A DNA stretch of 64,000 bases from Roseovarius sp. 217 (GCF_000152845.1 NZ_CH902584.1:3141562-3205561), one strand, 5' to 3'; numbered from the stretch's first letter, positions 37,501 to 45,258 are shown. Made by a program: numbers and translations. The notes: generated by a model not told the origin, from the sequence alone.

Positions 37501-38839
37501 TGAAAGAGACGTTGACGGTGTTATCGGCATCGCGGGCCGCCGCGAGATTGGCATCGGCGGTCAGGTTGCCAAGGTTGCTCTCCTCGGTACGCACGGTTTC
37601 GCGGCGTCCGTCGAGGAACACGTCATGGTTGCCAAAGGCGATGGCGTCGGCCTCGTCCACAATGACCTGCACCGCGTCGGTCAGGTCCTGCACGATGCTG
37701 GCCTTGGCCGAGGTGGTGAGCGCCTCATCGAGGCTGGCCGCCCCGGTCACGTCGAGCACGCCTTGAGTATCCGTGGCGAAGGTGCCGGATACGGTGTCGT
37801 CGATGGAGGAAGCAATCAGGTTGCCGGCATCGTCGAATTCCACCACGAGGCGGCCCAGATAGCTGTATTCGCCATCGGTCGAGACGATGGCCACGGCGTT
37901 GCCACTCGCGTCTTCGGTCAGGAAGGGATAGCCTTCGGCGGCTTCATCGCCGTCGCGCAGGCGGTCATTGGCATCGGCCTGCAACGTGTTGGAGCCGCCC
38001 GCGATGATGATGTCGACCCCGTCGAGCAGGCCCGCCAATTCCTTTTCCAGCGAAATCTGCTGGAGATGCGAGGTGAGGATGATCTTGTTGGCCCCCGCTG
38101 CGATCAGCGCGTCGATCTGCGGCTGGATGACTGCGGCAAGGGCGGCCATGTTGTTGGTCCCGCCGGTGATCTCATTGGTGCTGCCGGTCGAGGAAATGGT
38201 CTCGATGATCTGGGTGGTGGCTCCCACGACGCCGATCAACTCGCCGCCCTCTTCGATCAGGGTGGCCGGGGCGATGGCCGGGCCGATGTTGCGCGCGGCC
38301 AGATCGGCCAGCGATTCCGCAAAGATATCCGAGGTCAGTATTTCATCGGTAAAGAGGCGACCAAGGCTGTTGTCGCCGGAAAAGTCGATGTTGGACGAGA
38401 GGTAGGGGAAGAGGGCACCGACCCAGTCGATCGTGCCATCGCCGCCAGCGGCATTGATGATGCCCGCGAAAGCATTGGTGCCGGGATCGAATTCGTGATT
38501 GCCAACCGCCGAGGCGTCAAAGCCCAGAATGTTCATGATGGTGATGTCGACGCGGCCCGGACCTTCGGTGATGTCGAGCGTCACGCCGGTCAGGTCCTGC
38601 CCGAGGACTTCGGTGTAGAACCGCTCATAAGCGGCGGTCAGTGTGGCCCCCATCGAGAAATCTGCTGCGGTCGAAAAGAACGGGCCGGGGATGTAATTGT
38701 CTCCGGCGGAGAGCAGGATCGTGTTCTCGAACGTATCTTCGAACGTGTCGACGATCGCGGCAAAGTTCGGCGCGTTGTCCAGCGCGGCAACGCCGCCCTC
38801 GAGATCGTTGGCATGCAGAAGTTGAAGCGTATAGGCCAT
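34568..38839 (-). CDS. Large RTX phosphoesterase (5'-nucleotidase plus choice-of-anchor I plus Ca-binding repeats)
   Basis: 1423 residues from the ATG at 38839. Order: a calcineurin-type phosphoesterase (about 1-330: LQLLHANDLEGG, LSAGDNYIPGPFF, VGNHEFDPG, LTSHLQQ); a 5'-nucleotidase C-terminal domain (about 390-640: ESNLGNLTADANLAA, FKNGGGIRAEI); a choice-of-anchor I beta-propeller-like domain (about 705-1165); and some ten RTX nonapeptide units GGxGxD (about 1180-1350), ending in a short C-terminal region. No N-terminal signal peptide is visible, so type I secretion guided by the C terminus is expected. The usual NDxH metal motif reads NDLE here, as in related secreted members. A role in scavenging phosphate from extracellular nucleotides is likely but inferred. 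Confidence 0.9.
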   Translation of the reverse strand: MAYTLQLLHANDLEGGVAALDNAPNFAAIVDTFEDTFENTILLSAGDNYIPGPFFSTAADFSMGATLTAAYERFYTEVLGQDLTGVTLDITEGPGRVDITIMNILGFDASAVGNHEFDPGTNAFAGIINAAGGDGTIDWVGALFPYLSSNIDFSGDNSLGRLFTDEILTSDIFAESLADLAARNIGPAIAPATLIEEGGELIGVVGATTQIIETISSTGSTNEITGGTNNMAALAAVIQPQIDALIAAGANKIILTSHLQQISLEKELAGLLDGVDIIIAGGSNTLQADANDRLRDGDEAAEGYPFLTEDASGNAVAIVSTDGEYSYLGRLVVEFDDAGNLIASSIDDTVSGTFATDTQGVLDVTGAASLDEALTTSAKASIVQDLTDAVQVIVDEADAIAFGNHDVFLDGRRETVRTEESNLGNLTADANLAAARDADNTVNVSFKNGGGIRAEIGSATNTGTDAGDGVLSQLDLQNSLRFNNGLAVATVTKEGFLMLLEHGVADTDTEAGNTPGRFFQIGGFRVSFDETGTAQELVTDENGDYVVDPATDRPQVAVAGDRVKTVALIDPETGDDIVIFRDGAFTAEAPETIRMVTLDFLMQSNGDGYPFQELISDVQFLTPDGTITSDTEADRLGEQQALGDFMSENFPDEDNAFANAETDVTNDLRIVQLARNGGNDRILLDENTSTLEVSIAAELLSGETELFTGGSEVVSVDAGRAYVTNGAQNRIDVFDAATGAKLGEFDLGQVQGFASVQSVAAKNGLVAAALSVTPAEANGVVALFDLEGNLLNTVEVGNLPDMVTFTPDGTRILVANEGEPLDATDPLGTVSIIDLSGGAANATAVTLDFSAFDGQEDALREAGVLIQPGNAASQDLEPEYITVLPDGVTAWVSLQEANAYAVIDLATNTVTDIRSFGLVDRSLAGNEIDASNRDNAINLQNYDNLFGMRQPDSITSIEIGGETYIFTANEGDARDATEARIGSLTLDPTAFPNADILQLNENLGRLNVRSDLGDTDGDGDYDQLFHYGSRSFTIYNAAGEIVYDSGSLFSQLIAEIRPELFNQDEGEFDGRSDDKGVEPEAIAVGVVEGKPYVFIGLERDSGIMVFDISDPANPVFDSYIDSEVNGNISPETIAFIPAEQSATGFAQIAIAHEGDGNTVIYNLDNLGVDNSSSARSDGDDILIGGDGDDGLGAGLGNDLVSGGAGNDNLGGGLGDDTVNGGLGNDTIGGGFGDDQINGGAGNDVANGGFGNDLVQGEGDNDRLGGGQGADTIEGGTGDDNLGGGAGTDLLDGGEGNDSLGGGFGDDTVLGGAGDDFLAGGGRDDVLDGGAGNDTLNGGDGNDLMTGGEGVDVFVFNTLISGEADIITDFDSTAETVILRSVANFDALEIADTVAGAVVTVDGQSITFEAVLAADLTVDNFVFG

Positions 38840-38891
38840 AGGAGGGTCCACCCGGGTTTAGGAATATTGCCCGGAACCGATAGAGGCCGTT

Positions 38892-38930
38892 TGTGACATG
38901 GGTTTGTGGGATTTGTAACGGGGGTGTAAC
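38892..38930 (-). promoter_or_regulatory. Phased TGT-AC repeats upstream of the RTX phosphoesterase
   Basis: TGTAAC occurs at 38914 and 38925 (11 bp apart) and TGTGAC at 38892 (22 bp before the first). On the coding strand these are GTTACA, GTTACA and GTCACA, one helical turn apart, a layout resembling Pho-box arrays (TGTCA-type repeats every 11 bp). The match to the consensus is imperfect. The rest of the roughly 300-bp gap to the next gene shows nothing I can support. Confidence 0.4.
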
Positions 38931-39136
38931 GTGGAGGGTGTTGGCGGTGTGTGGAGGGATTGTAGTTCGGAGATGGCTTTGAGGAGCGCTTATCTAGCGC
39001 ACATGCGACGCGGTTCTGTTCGGGGAAAAGATCGAGCGCGCGGGGCGCTGATCGCGGGCGGTGGCTTGCTTTTTGTGCTTTGGGTAGAATGCCGGTTGGG
39101 TATCAACTTTTCCCACCAAATCATAGCGTCCCCAAG

Positions 39137-39769
39137 TTAAATCGAGATGCGGCGCCGTGCGAAGAACCCTAAAGCCCCAAGTGCGCCTAACACCATAGGG
39201 AATGCGGCTGGCAGAGGGATAGGAGCTGGCGGTATCACGCTCATCGAGTCAATTACAACACCGTTATAACAAAGGCCTTCGAACGAGCAGCCCTCTTCAA
39301 AATCACCTTGGAATCTCGGATTAAGCAAGACCATTTCGAGCATATCGATGTTGCTGAAAATAGATCCGAATGCGAACGAAGCGCCGGGATACGTCGGCAA
39401 TTCCAGCGCGAGCGATGCAACCAAGCTCCCTTCTCGATATCCGTTAATGCCAAAGTTCAAACCGCTGAAAAGTTCAGTAAACCCTTGTTCGTAATAGTGG
39501 GCACCTTCTATAGACAAGACGCTGAATGTGCCGCACGTCTCGTGGACAAGGCCTGAAAAAATCTCTCCGCCGTCAGGGCTGATTTCCAAATCATCACGGG
39601 CGTAATTGTTGTTTGAGTAGTGGAACCCTGATTCAGCGTAGAGTAGGCTTCCGCCCAATGCATAGGTATTACAAGAAGGTGCGGCAGCATCCTGACCCGA
39701 GAAACTGAGCGTCGATGCCGGAGCTTGAGTGGCGACCAAAAGAGCAAAACAGCCAACCAGAAAACGCAT
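39137..39769 (-). CDS. VPLPA-CTERM-type exported protein
   Basis: 210 residues from the ATG at 39769, with GGAGG upstream. A signal peptide (MRFLVGCFALLVATQAPAS) is followed by a beta-rich body with two CxxxxxC-type pairs (SCNTYALGG, GCSFEGLCYNG) and a C-terminal sorting signal IPLPAAFPMVLGALGALGFFARRR: a PLPA motif, hydrophobic helix and Arg cluster. This matches the VPLPA-CTERM form of PEP-CTERM signals processed by exosortase. The body is not a family I recognise. Lower GC than its neighbours suggests recent acquisition. Confidence 0.85.
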   Translation of the reverse strand: MRFLVGCFALLVATQAPASTLSFSGQDAAAPSCNTYALGGSLLYAESGFHYSNNNYARDDLEISPDGGEIFSGLVHETCGTFSVLSIEGAHYYEQGFTELFSGLNFGINGYREGSLVASLALELPTYPGASFAFGSIFSNIDMLEMVLLNPRFQGDFEEGCSFEGLCYNGVVIDSMSVIPPAPIPLPAAFPMVLGALGALGFFARRRISI

Positions 39770-40259
39770 GTTAACCTCCAAAGAATCAAAGACGGCGATT
39801 TTATGGCATCATACAGGTGTTTGGCTGTCCCGCCGCATGAAATCCCCGGCACGCGCCCCAGTCGCCGCAGTGACTTGCCGAGTTCCAATTCTGGCAGGTG
39901 ACCGACAGAACGAACTGTTTAAGCTAGCCGCGACCTAGGCATCCTGACAACATCCCGCAGGAGCAGACGCATTACACTGGTGTCAGCAAACTGGCGCTAA
40001 TATTTGCCGCCTAGGTCTAGGCGCTGAAAGAGCATCGACCGGGCGGCAAACAAACGGCGGTGGTGCAACACATGAATGTGTCAGACGGCGAGCCAGCTAT
40101 AGTGGGCAAGGTTCAGGCGACGTGGGTAAAGAGTTTTTCTCGCAGTCAACTTGAAGCAAGAAACCCAATGGCCACAAATCACCCGCAATCGGTTTGCTTG
40201 TGTTGGGTGTAGGGCAATACTGGAGTGAGAATAGTATTCCCCATTAATACAAAGGCAAT
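39770..40259. other. Gene-poor stretch on the host side of the element
   Basis: Between the VPLPA-CTERM gene and attL there is no intact gene I can support. Both strands are broken by stops, and the only recognisable coding trace is the degraded segment at 40021-40212. It may be debris from earlier insertions at the same tRNA-Ser site. Confidence 0.6.
40021..40212 (+). pseudogene. Degraded fragment of a conserved hypothetical gene
   Basis: An open stretch preceded immediately by in-frame stops reads ALKEHRPGGKQTAVVQHM, then NVSDGEPAIVGKV. The H-RPGGKQT-V-QHV-V-GG-AIVG-V pattern recalls the C terminus of a small alphaproteobacterial hypothetical family that is common near mobile elements. It has no start codon, the family's GGQA reads GEPA, and the tail after about residue 35 is unrelated, so it is probably a remnant. 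Identification is from pattern memory only. Confidence 0.45.
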
Positions 40260-40274
40260 TGGCGGAGAGACAGG
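40260..40274. repeat. attL, displaced copy of the tRNA-Ser 3' end
   Basis: TGGCGGAGAGACAGG is identical over 15 bp to the 3' end of the tRNA-Ser gene at 47986-48000, and diverges on both sides. It lies 148 bp upstream of the integrase start, the expected place for the far attachment site. Confidence 0.9.
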
Positions 40275-40422
40275 CCGCCATTGTATGTTCCGCATAGGTC
40301 GGCAAGGTTCTGCATTAGTTAAGCTATATCAACAGTTTGTTCTGGCTATCTGTCTGTATTAGGCTTTACGCGCCTGCCTTGTTCTGCCAATAATTGGCAA
40401 TAGAACGGGTATAGGTGACGAC

Positions 40423-41700
40423 ATGGCAAGAGGCATTCATAGGCTTTCGGCGGCGAAGGTTCGGACGGAAACGAAGCCGGGCTTCTACAGCGACGGCGGC
40501 GGGCTTTACCTGCAAGTCAGTCAGTTCGGCGGAACGAAATCTTGGGTGTTCAAGTTCACCGTTAACGGTAAGCGGCGGGGCATGGGGCTAGGCCCAATCC
40601 ATACCTACAGCTTAGCCGAAGCCCGCGAAAAGTCTGGCGAACTGCGGAAGGTTGTTGCCGAAGGCCGCGACCCTATCGCCGAGCGCGACGAACTGCGCCT
40701 GAAAAACACCGTTGAAGACAAGCAACAGCTTACGTTCGCGCAAGCCGTCGAAAAGTGCTTGGCGAAGAAGGAAGGTGAATTTCGGAACGACAAGCACCGC
40801 AAGCAATGGCGTTCGACGCTGGATACCTACGCCGCGCCAATTATCGGCGAAATGAACGTTGCCCACATTACCATGCAAGACGTTCTTCGCGTTCTTGAAC
40901 CTATTTGGACAACGAAAACCGAAACGGCGTCGCGCCTTCGCGGTCGCATTGAAAACGTTATGTCTTGGGCAACAGTCGCAGGCTATCGGACGGGCGACAA
41001 CCCGGCGCGTTGGGCTGGCAACTTAAAGGAACTGTTGCCGAAGCCGTCGAAGGTAGCGACAAAAGACAATCACCCCGCCTTGGCTTTGGCCGATCTTCCG
41101 GCATGGTTCGCAGCCCTTCGCAAACGCGACGGCATTTCGGCGCGGGCGGTCGAATTTCTAACCCTTTGCGCGGCCCGGTCGGGCGAAGTTCGCGGGGCGG
41201 TATGGTCGGAAATTGACCTTGAAGCGCAGCTTTGGATTATCCCGAAAGAACGCATGAAGGCGCAGCGCGAACACCGGGTTCCTTTGACCGCCGAAGCCAT
41301 TGCGCTGTTGAAGGCTTTGCCGCGTGTTGCCGGGTCCGATTATGTGTTTCCTGCGGCGCGGGGCGGTGCCCTGTCCGATATGAGCCTATCGGCGGTCATG
41401 CGCCGTATGCAGGAAGCCGCAGCGACCAAGGGCGGGAAGGGGTGGCTTGACCCGCGTTCGGGCCGTCCTGCGGTGCCTCACGGTTTGCGTTCGACCTTCC
41501 GCGACTGGACGGCGGAACGCGGCGTTGACCGGGATATGGCCGAAATCAGTCTTGCGCATAATGTGGGCAGTGAAGTCGAACGCGCTTACCGTCGAAGTGA
41601 CATGCTTGAACGTCGTCGCGCAATGTTGGCCGATTGGGCTGCGGCTTGTCGCGGCGATATGGCAAGCGGCGTCGTCGTGCCAATGCGGGGCGCAGTTTAA
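40423..41700 (+). CDS. int: P4-type tyrosine recombinase/integrase
   Basis: Catalyses site-specific integration at the tRNA-Ser end. 425 residues: N-terminal DUF4102 arm-binding domain (KVRTETKPGFYSDGGGLYLQVS, GLGPIHTYSLAEAREKSGELRKVVAEGRDPI), a core-binding domain, and the catalytic domain with Arg in LCAARSGEVRGAVW, HGLRSTFRDW, His in LAHNVGSEVERAY and nucleophile Tyr in the same stretch (AYRR). All catalytic residues are present, so it is probably active. The stop overlaps the next ATG. Confidence 0.96.
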   Translation: MARGIHRLSAAKVRTETKPGFYSDGGGLYLQVSQFGGTKSWVFKFTVNGKRRGMGLGPIHTYSLAEAREKSGELRKVVAEGRDPIAERDELRLKNTVEDKQQLTFAQAVEKCLAKKEGEFRNDKHRKQWRSTLDTYAAPIIGEMNVAHITMQDVLRVLEPIWTTKTETASRLRGRIENVMSWATVAGYRTGDNPARWAGNLKELLPKPSKVATKDNHPALALADLPAWFAALRKRDGISARAVEFLTLCAARSGEVRGAVWSEIDLEAQLWIIPKERMKAQREHRVPLTAEAIALLKALPRVAGSDYVFPAARGGALSDMSLSAVMRRMQEAAATKGGKGWLDPRSGRPAVPHGLRSTFRDWTAERGVDRDMAEISLAHNVGSEVERAYRRSDMLERRRAMLADWAAACRGDMASGVVVPMRGAV

Positions 41701-42134
41701 TGGACAATCGTAAAGTTGACGCGCTTCTATCGCGACCCGGTATCGACCCCGAAGCCCGAATTGAATTGCTGGCAATTGCAGCGACTTACCTTCGCAACGG
41801 CGAAGCAATGCCCGAAAACCTTCGCAACCACTTGGCGCAGGCGTTCGAAGCTACGGCGCAAGCCGACCTTTCAGAACGTGCAAAAACCATTGGCGAATGT
41901 TTGGGAATTGTTGGCGAAGCGAAGCGCCCGCGCAAGCTTGGTCCAATCGACGTAATAAAGGCGTCGGCTAACGACGAAGACCGTTTGGCCGGGCGGCTTA
42001 TGGAAGAACACGGGATTAGCGAACGAACAGCACGAAAGCGCATTGCCGAAGTCAGAGCCGCAAACGAAATGATGCAAGAAATTATGTCCAACAACGGGCT
42101 TGCCAACTTAGTCCGAAAAAGAACCGCAGAATAA
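41700..42134 (+). CDS. Unknown element protein with a possible helix-turn-helix
   Basis: 144 residues whose ATG overlaps the integrase stop (TAATG), so the two are coupled. The middle is helical (ARIELLAIAATYLRNGEAMPENLRNHLAQAF); near the end, RLMEEHGISERTARKRIAEVRAANE looks like a helix-turn-helix (GISERTARKRI as the recognition helix). I recognise no family. Being translated with the integrase, it could be a directionality or copy-control factor; that is only positional. Confidence 0.75.
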   Translation: MDNRKVDALLSRPGIDPEARIELLAIAATYLRNGEAMPENLRNHLAQAFEATAQADLSERAKTIGECLGIVGEAKRPRKLGPIDVIKASANDEDRLAGRLMEEHGISERTARKRIAEVRAANEMMQEIMSNNGLANLVRKRTAE

Positions 42135-42147
42135 TATTGCCCAAACG

Positions 42148-42180
42148 GCCATGCAGAAAGCCCATTAGTTTCTGCATGGC
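42148..42180. repeat. Perfect 12-bp inverted repeat upstream of the AlpA-like gene
   Basis: Arms GCCATGCAGAAA and TTTCTGCATGGC flank a 9-base spacer. It begins 14 bp after the preceding stop. Without a T-tract it is not a standard terminator; it may be a binding site for a dimeric regulator or recombination factor. Confidence 0.7.
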
Positions 42181-42188
42181 GGGTGCCC

Positions 42189-42215
42189 GTAGGTCTAACG
42201 AATACAGAAACCTAC
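42189..42215. promoter_or_regulatory. Second dyad directly before the AlpA-like gene
   Basis: GTAGGT and ACCTAC form an inverted repeat around 15 bp, flanked on both sides by the direct repeat GGTGCCC, and end 11 bp before the ATG of the AlpA-like gene. Position and symmetry suggest an operator or excisionase binding site. No consensus is known for it. Confidence 0.4.
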
Positions 42216-42225
42216 AGGTGCCCAC

Positions 42226-42465
42226 ATGCAAATCCTTATGAAAACCCCCGACGTTTGCGCCGCCACTGGCATGAAGCGCCCGACGCTATACGAACATATG
42301 GCGAAGGGCACCTTCATTCGGCCCGTCAAGCTTGCGCCCAAACTTGCCGTTTGGCCCAAAGACGAAGTTGCGCAAATTAATGCGGCTAGGGTTCGCGGTG
42401 CGACCGACGATCAAATTCGCGCATTGGTCATTGAACTGACCGAAGCCCGCAAGAATTGCGTCTAG
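42226..42465 (+). CDS. AlpA-family excisionase/regulator
   Basis: 79 residues: MKTPDVCAATGMKRPTLYEHMAKGTFIRPVKLAPKLAVWPKDEVAQI fits the MerR/AlpA-type winged helix of small phage and satellite DNA-binding proteins (recognition helix at KRPTLYEHM, wing ending WPKDEV). AlpA proteins activate excision of P4-like elements or act as recombination directionality factors. The start may be this ATG or the one four codons later. Two inverted repeats lie immediately upstream. Confidence 0.85.
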   Translation: MQILMKTPDVCAATGMKRPTLYEHMAKGTFIRPVKLAPKLAVWPKDEVAQINAARVRGATDDQIRALVIELTEARKNCV

Positions 42466-42562
42466 GGCGGTCATACCGTCCGCCAAACTTCATTGAAATT
42501 ATTCACTAAATACAATCGAAGCGCATTCTAATGACTTCGTATTAACAAACAGGCCCAAAATC

Positions 42563-43987
42563 ATGGCGAAATTGATAACCCCGTTTGACGAAACCGAAGG
42601 CAAGACGCTTGCACCGCCAAAACCCGAAGAATGGCACCCAATTCACGACATACCAAAGAACAGCGTAGTCTATGAAATCCAGCAATTTCTATATGCGCAA
42701 TCACATCGCCAAAACCTAACCATTGCGTCGGTCGCGGCAATTGCCCTTTGGGCTGGTATTGTAGGCAGGAACGTTAACGTATCTGGCGAAGGTTTAAACC
42801 AATACGTCTTGCTTGTCGCAGGAACCGGGCGCGGGAAAGAAACAATCTCAAAAGGGATTGGCAAGATTATTGAAGCCATAGCGCAAACCGTTCCAGAGGC
42901 ACGGAATTTAGTGTCAGGTCGGTTCGCTTCGTCACAAGCGATTTTGCAACATTTGCAGAACTTCCCCGCGACGCTTTCGATACAGGCCGAAGGCGAATAC
43001 CTTTTCCGCCGTATCACAAGCCCGAAGGCTTCGCAGAACGAACAGGACGTTTTGCAGACACTTCTAGACCTGTATCATAAATCGGGCTTTCAAGCGTCGA
43101 TGCCCGGCTATCGCAAAGCGAGGGTCGAAGAAAGCGTTGGGTCAATCGCGTCGCCATGTTTCACGTTGGTAACTGAAAGCACGTTCGGGGCCGTTGACGC
43201 GCTTCTTGCCTATGACAGTGTAAAGAAAGGCTTCACGCCGCGATTTCTCATCGTAATGACTAAAGCGGATAGGCCATACGACAACCCGTCGGCAAGCGAA
43301 GTGCGACTTGACCCGTATTTGGTCGAAAAGCTTGCGGGTTGGTATTGCGCGACAAAGGCTAATTCAAACCCGTTGCGCGGGGTAAACGTAACATTTTCCC
43401 CCGAAGCCGAAGACCTTCACAATTGTTTTGACCGCGAAACGACTGACCTGATGAATATGGGCGGTGATCGCCCCGAAGGTATCATTTGGAACCGAAGCCA
43501 TTTGAAAGCCTTGAAACTTGCCGCGTCGATTGCGGCGGGGATTAACCCCTACTGCCCACATATTGAAGCCGACGTAATGCGTTGGGCAATCAAAGTAGAA
43601 CGGCACAATGTCGAACAGCTTCTTGCCGAAATGGAAAGCGGCGAAGTTGGCGAAAGCACCGAAGACGTTAGGCTTGGTCGCGTCACAAAAGCCTTCGCTG
43701 ATTATGTCCTGACCGAACATCACCTTTTGTCAAAAGGATACCGCGTAAGCAGCGACCTACATGAACGACGCATCGTCGCTTTCACCTACCTGCATAACAA
43801 GCTTGGGAACACCGCGCCGTTTCGAAAGAACGGTTACAAAGAGCCACGCGATTTAATTCGCGATAGCCTCAAAGTCTTGGTGGAAAAAGGCGACCTAATC
43901 GAAATCAACAAAGTGCAAATGTTCAAGGAAACAGGGCACAGCGTTGAAGGTTGGATGATCGGCAACCCCCGCAGCTTCGGCCTGTAA
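42563..43987 (+). CDS. DUF3987-like P-loop protein, putative element replication factor
   Basis: 474 residues. NLTIASVAAIALWAGIVGRNVNV, then YVLLVAGTGRGKETISKGIGKI as a modified Walker A (GTGRGKET, Glu where Ser/Thr is usual next to Lys), QAEGEYLFRRI, TESTFGAVDALL and FLIVMTKADRPYDNP. This recalls the DUF3987 family of helicase/primase-associated proteins in phages and satellites. No primase active site is evident. An inverted iteron-like array follows immediately, which supports a replication role, as an inference. Confidence 0.75.
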   Translation: MAKLITPFDETEGKTLAPPKPEEWHPIHDIPKNSVVYEIQQFLYAQSHRQNLTIASVAAIALWAGIVGRNVNVSGEGLNQYVLLVAGTGRGKETISKGIGKIIEAIAQTVPEARNLVSGRFASSQAILQHLQNFPATLSIQAEGEYLFRRITSPKASQNEQDVLQTLLDLYHKSGFQASMPGYRKARVEESVGSIASPCFTLVTESTFGAVDALLAYDSVKKGFTPRFLIVMTKADRPYDNPSASEVRLDPYLVEKLAGWYCATKANSNPLRGVNVTFSPEAEDLHNCFDRETTDLMNMGGDRPEGIIWNRSHLKALKLAASIAAGINPYCPHIEADVMRWAIKVERHNVEQLLAEMESGEVGESTEDVRLGRVTKAFADYVLTEHHLLSKGYRVSSDLHERRIVAFTYLHNKLGNTAPFRKNGYKEPRDLIRDSLKVLVEKGDLIEINKVQMFKETGHSVEGWMIGNPRSFGL

Positions 43988-44130
43988 GTAGCGCAAGGCG
44001 GGTGTAAGTTGGCTAAGTCACTGAAATCACAAGAATAAGGCGTGTAAGTAGGTAAGTAGGTCAAAGCACATATCAGCGCAAAAACTTGGAAATCTTACTA
44101 CCTACTTACTCTACTTACTACTTACATACT
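43983..44130. repeat. Iteron-like inverted TAAGTAGG array, candidate replication origin
   Basis: GTAAGTA-type units on the plus strand (TGTAAGTA at 43983, GTGTAAGTTGG at 44002, GTGTAAGTAGGTAAGTAGG at 44042-44060) face complementary units (ACTACCTACTTACT, CTACTTACTACTTACA) at 44097-44126, around an AT-richer centre. An A/T-rich tract follows to 44160. Clustered repeats beside a replication-type gene are typical of origins; a terminator or operator array is the alternative. No gene is seen from 43988 to 44237. Confidence 0.6.
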
Positions 44131-44237
44131 CTATTTATACAAACAAAAACAAAGACTTAACTTGTAAGGCGGTTCAATGGAAAACACCTTACGCCCCTTA
44201 TTCGCCCCATGTGGGCAAACAAACGAAAGGAACCCAG

Positions 44238-44894
44238 ATGAAATATCGTAATGTGTATGACGACCTAGCCGAAGACCTTATCGAAATGGTAGGCGAAACC
44301 TTTGACGTTTACTTGTGTAATCGGCTGTTGTCGCGAAGCCGTGAAATGCCAACCGCCGCAAAACACGACGCCCTGCTAAACGACGTTTGCGAAACTATTG
44401 TTCGCGACAACTTCGGGAAGCTGATCGCCTTCCGCTCTCAAAAACATGGCGCTTGCCATATGCAGGCCCGTGAAGTCGAAAAAGTCGCCGAAGCGTTGAA
44501 GCCGCTTTGCGTTCGGTTTTGGCCGACTTTGAACGTCATGCTTGAAATGGAACGTGACTGCTTTTTTCAGCCCCGCGATTATGTCGTCGTCATGGGCCGC
44601 GCTTATCTTGAAGAAGCGGCAAGCGTGACCTTCACGCGATACTTGAACGATATGCAGCGTTTGAAAGAAATCAGGTCAGAAACTTACGAACGCAACATCC
44701 CCCGCATTGCCCAAGTTTATGCATTGAACCGCGTTGCAAACATTATGCCTCAATACTTTCACACTGGCACGGATGGACGGTTGAAACCCGGCGAAACAAT
44801 CGAAGCGAAAAAATGGGCCGAAGTTCTGTCTTGGCGGGAATTGACAGGCATTCACACAATGGCCGACCTTCTTGACCATGCGGGGCTGACATGA
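44238..44894 (+). CDS. Unknown element protein, helical
   Basis: 218 residues from ATG 44238 with AAAGGA upstream. Mostly alpha-helical by composition; notable stretches are YDDLAEDLIEMVGETFDVYLCNRLL, KPLCVRFWPTLNVMLEMERDCFF and AEVLSWRELTGIHTMADLLDHAGL. No catalytic motif or family recognised. It is the first gene of a run with ATGA overlaps after the iteron-like array, so the promoter of this operon probably lies within 44130-44220. Confidence 0.75.
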   Translation: MKYRNVYDDLAEDLIEMVGETFDVYLCNRLLSRSREMPTAAKHDALLNDVCETIVRDNFGKLIAFRSQKHGACHMQAREVEKVAEALKPLCVRFWPTLNVMLEMERDCFFQPRDYVVVMGRAYLEEAASVTFTRYLNDMQRLKEIRSETYERNIPRIAQVYALNRVANIMPQYFHTGTDGRLKPGETIEAKKWAEVLSWRELTGIHTMADLLDHAGLT

Positions 44895-45124
44895 ACGACC
44901 GTATCGCAAATGCCTTCCGTAACCCTGCTGCGCTCACAGACGACGACGTTGCCGCGCTTGTCGCCGCTATGGGTAAGGATGCTGCGCAGGCAAACAAGCG
45001 CCGCAGACGGCTGGAAAATGCAGGGGGTCAATGCAGGCACGACACCGAACGCGACGCGGCCCGCAACTTGGCGTATCGGCAACGCCGGGCGGAACTGCGC
45101 AAGCTGAAATTGGCAGCGGAATAG
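44891..45124 (+). CDS. Small unknown element protein
   Basis: 77 residues, overlapping the previous gene by ATGA. The N-terminal half is acidic (LTDDDVAALVAAMGKDAAQA) and the C-terminal half basic (NKRRRRLENAGGQ, ARNLAYRQRRAELRKLKLAAE), as in small nucleic-acid-binding or scaffold proteins. No family recognised. Confidence 0.65.
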   Translation: MNDRIANAFRNPAALTDDDVAALVAAMGKDAAQANKRRRRLENAGGQCRHDTERDAARNLAYRQRRAELRKLKLAAE

Positions 45125-45258
45125 ACTGTGAAAACTTTCTTTTGTCCGCATTTGTCTGTCGTTGTCTGCCCCAAATTTGCCCCCTTGCCAGCTTGAAACA
45201 AGCCGCCCTAAGTGGCCCTTAACCCCGCCTTAAACGTTCAAATTTGCATGGTAATTCG

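Noticed and set aside
38931..39140. 69-codon plus-strand frame in the gap before the VPLPA-CTERM gene
   Set aside because: No ribosome-binding site, no recognisable family, and composition like non-coding DNA.
40081..40305. 74-codon minus-strand frame across attL
   Set aside because: Spans the attachment repeat and matches no family; chance opening.
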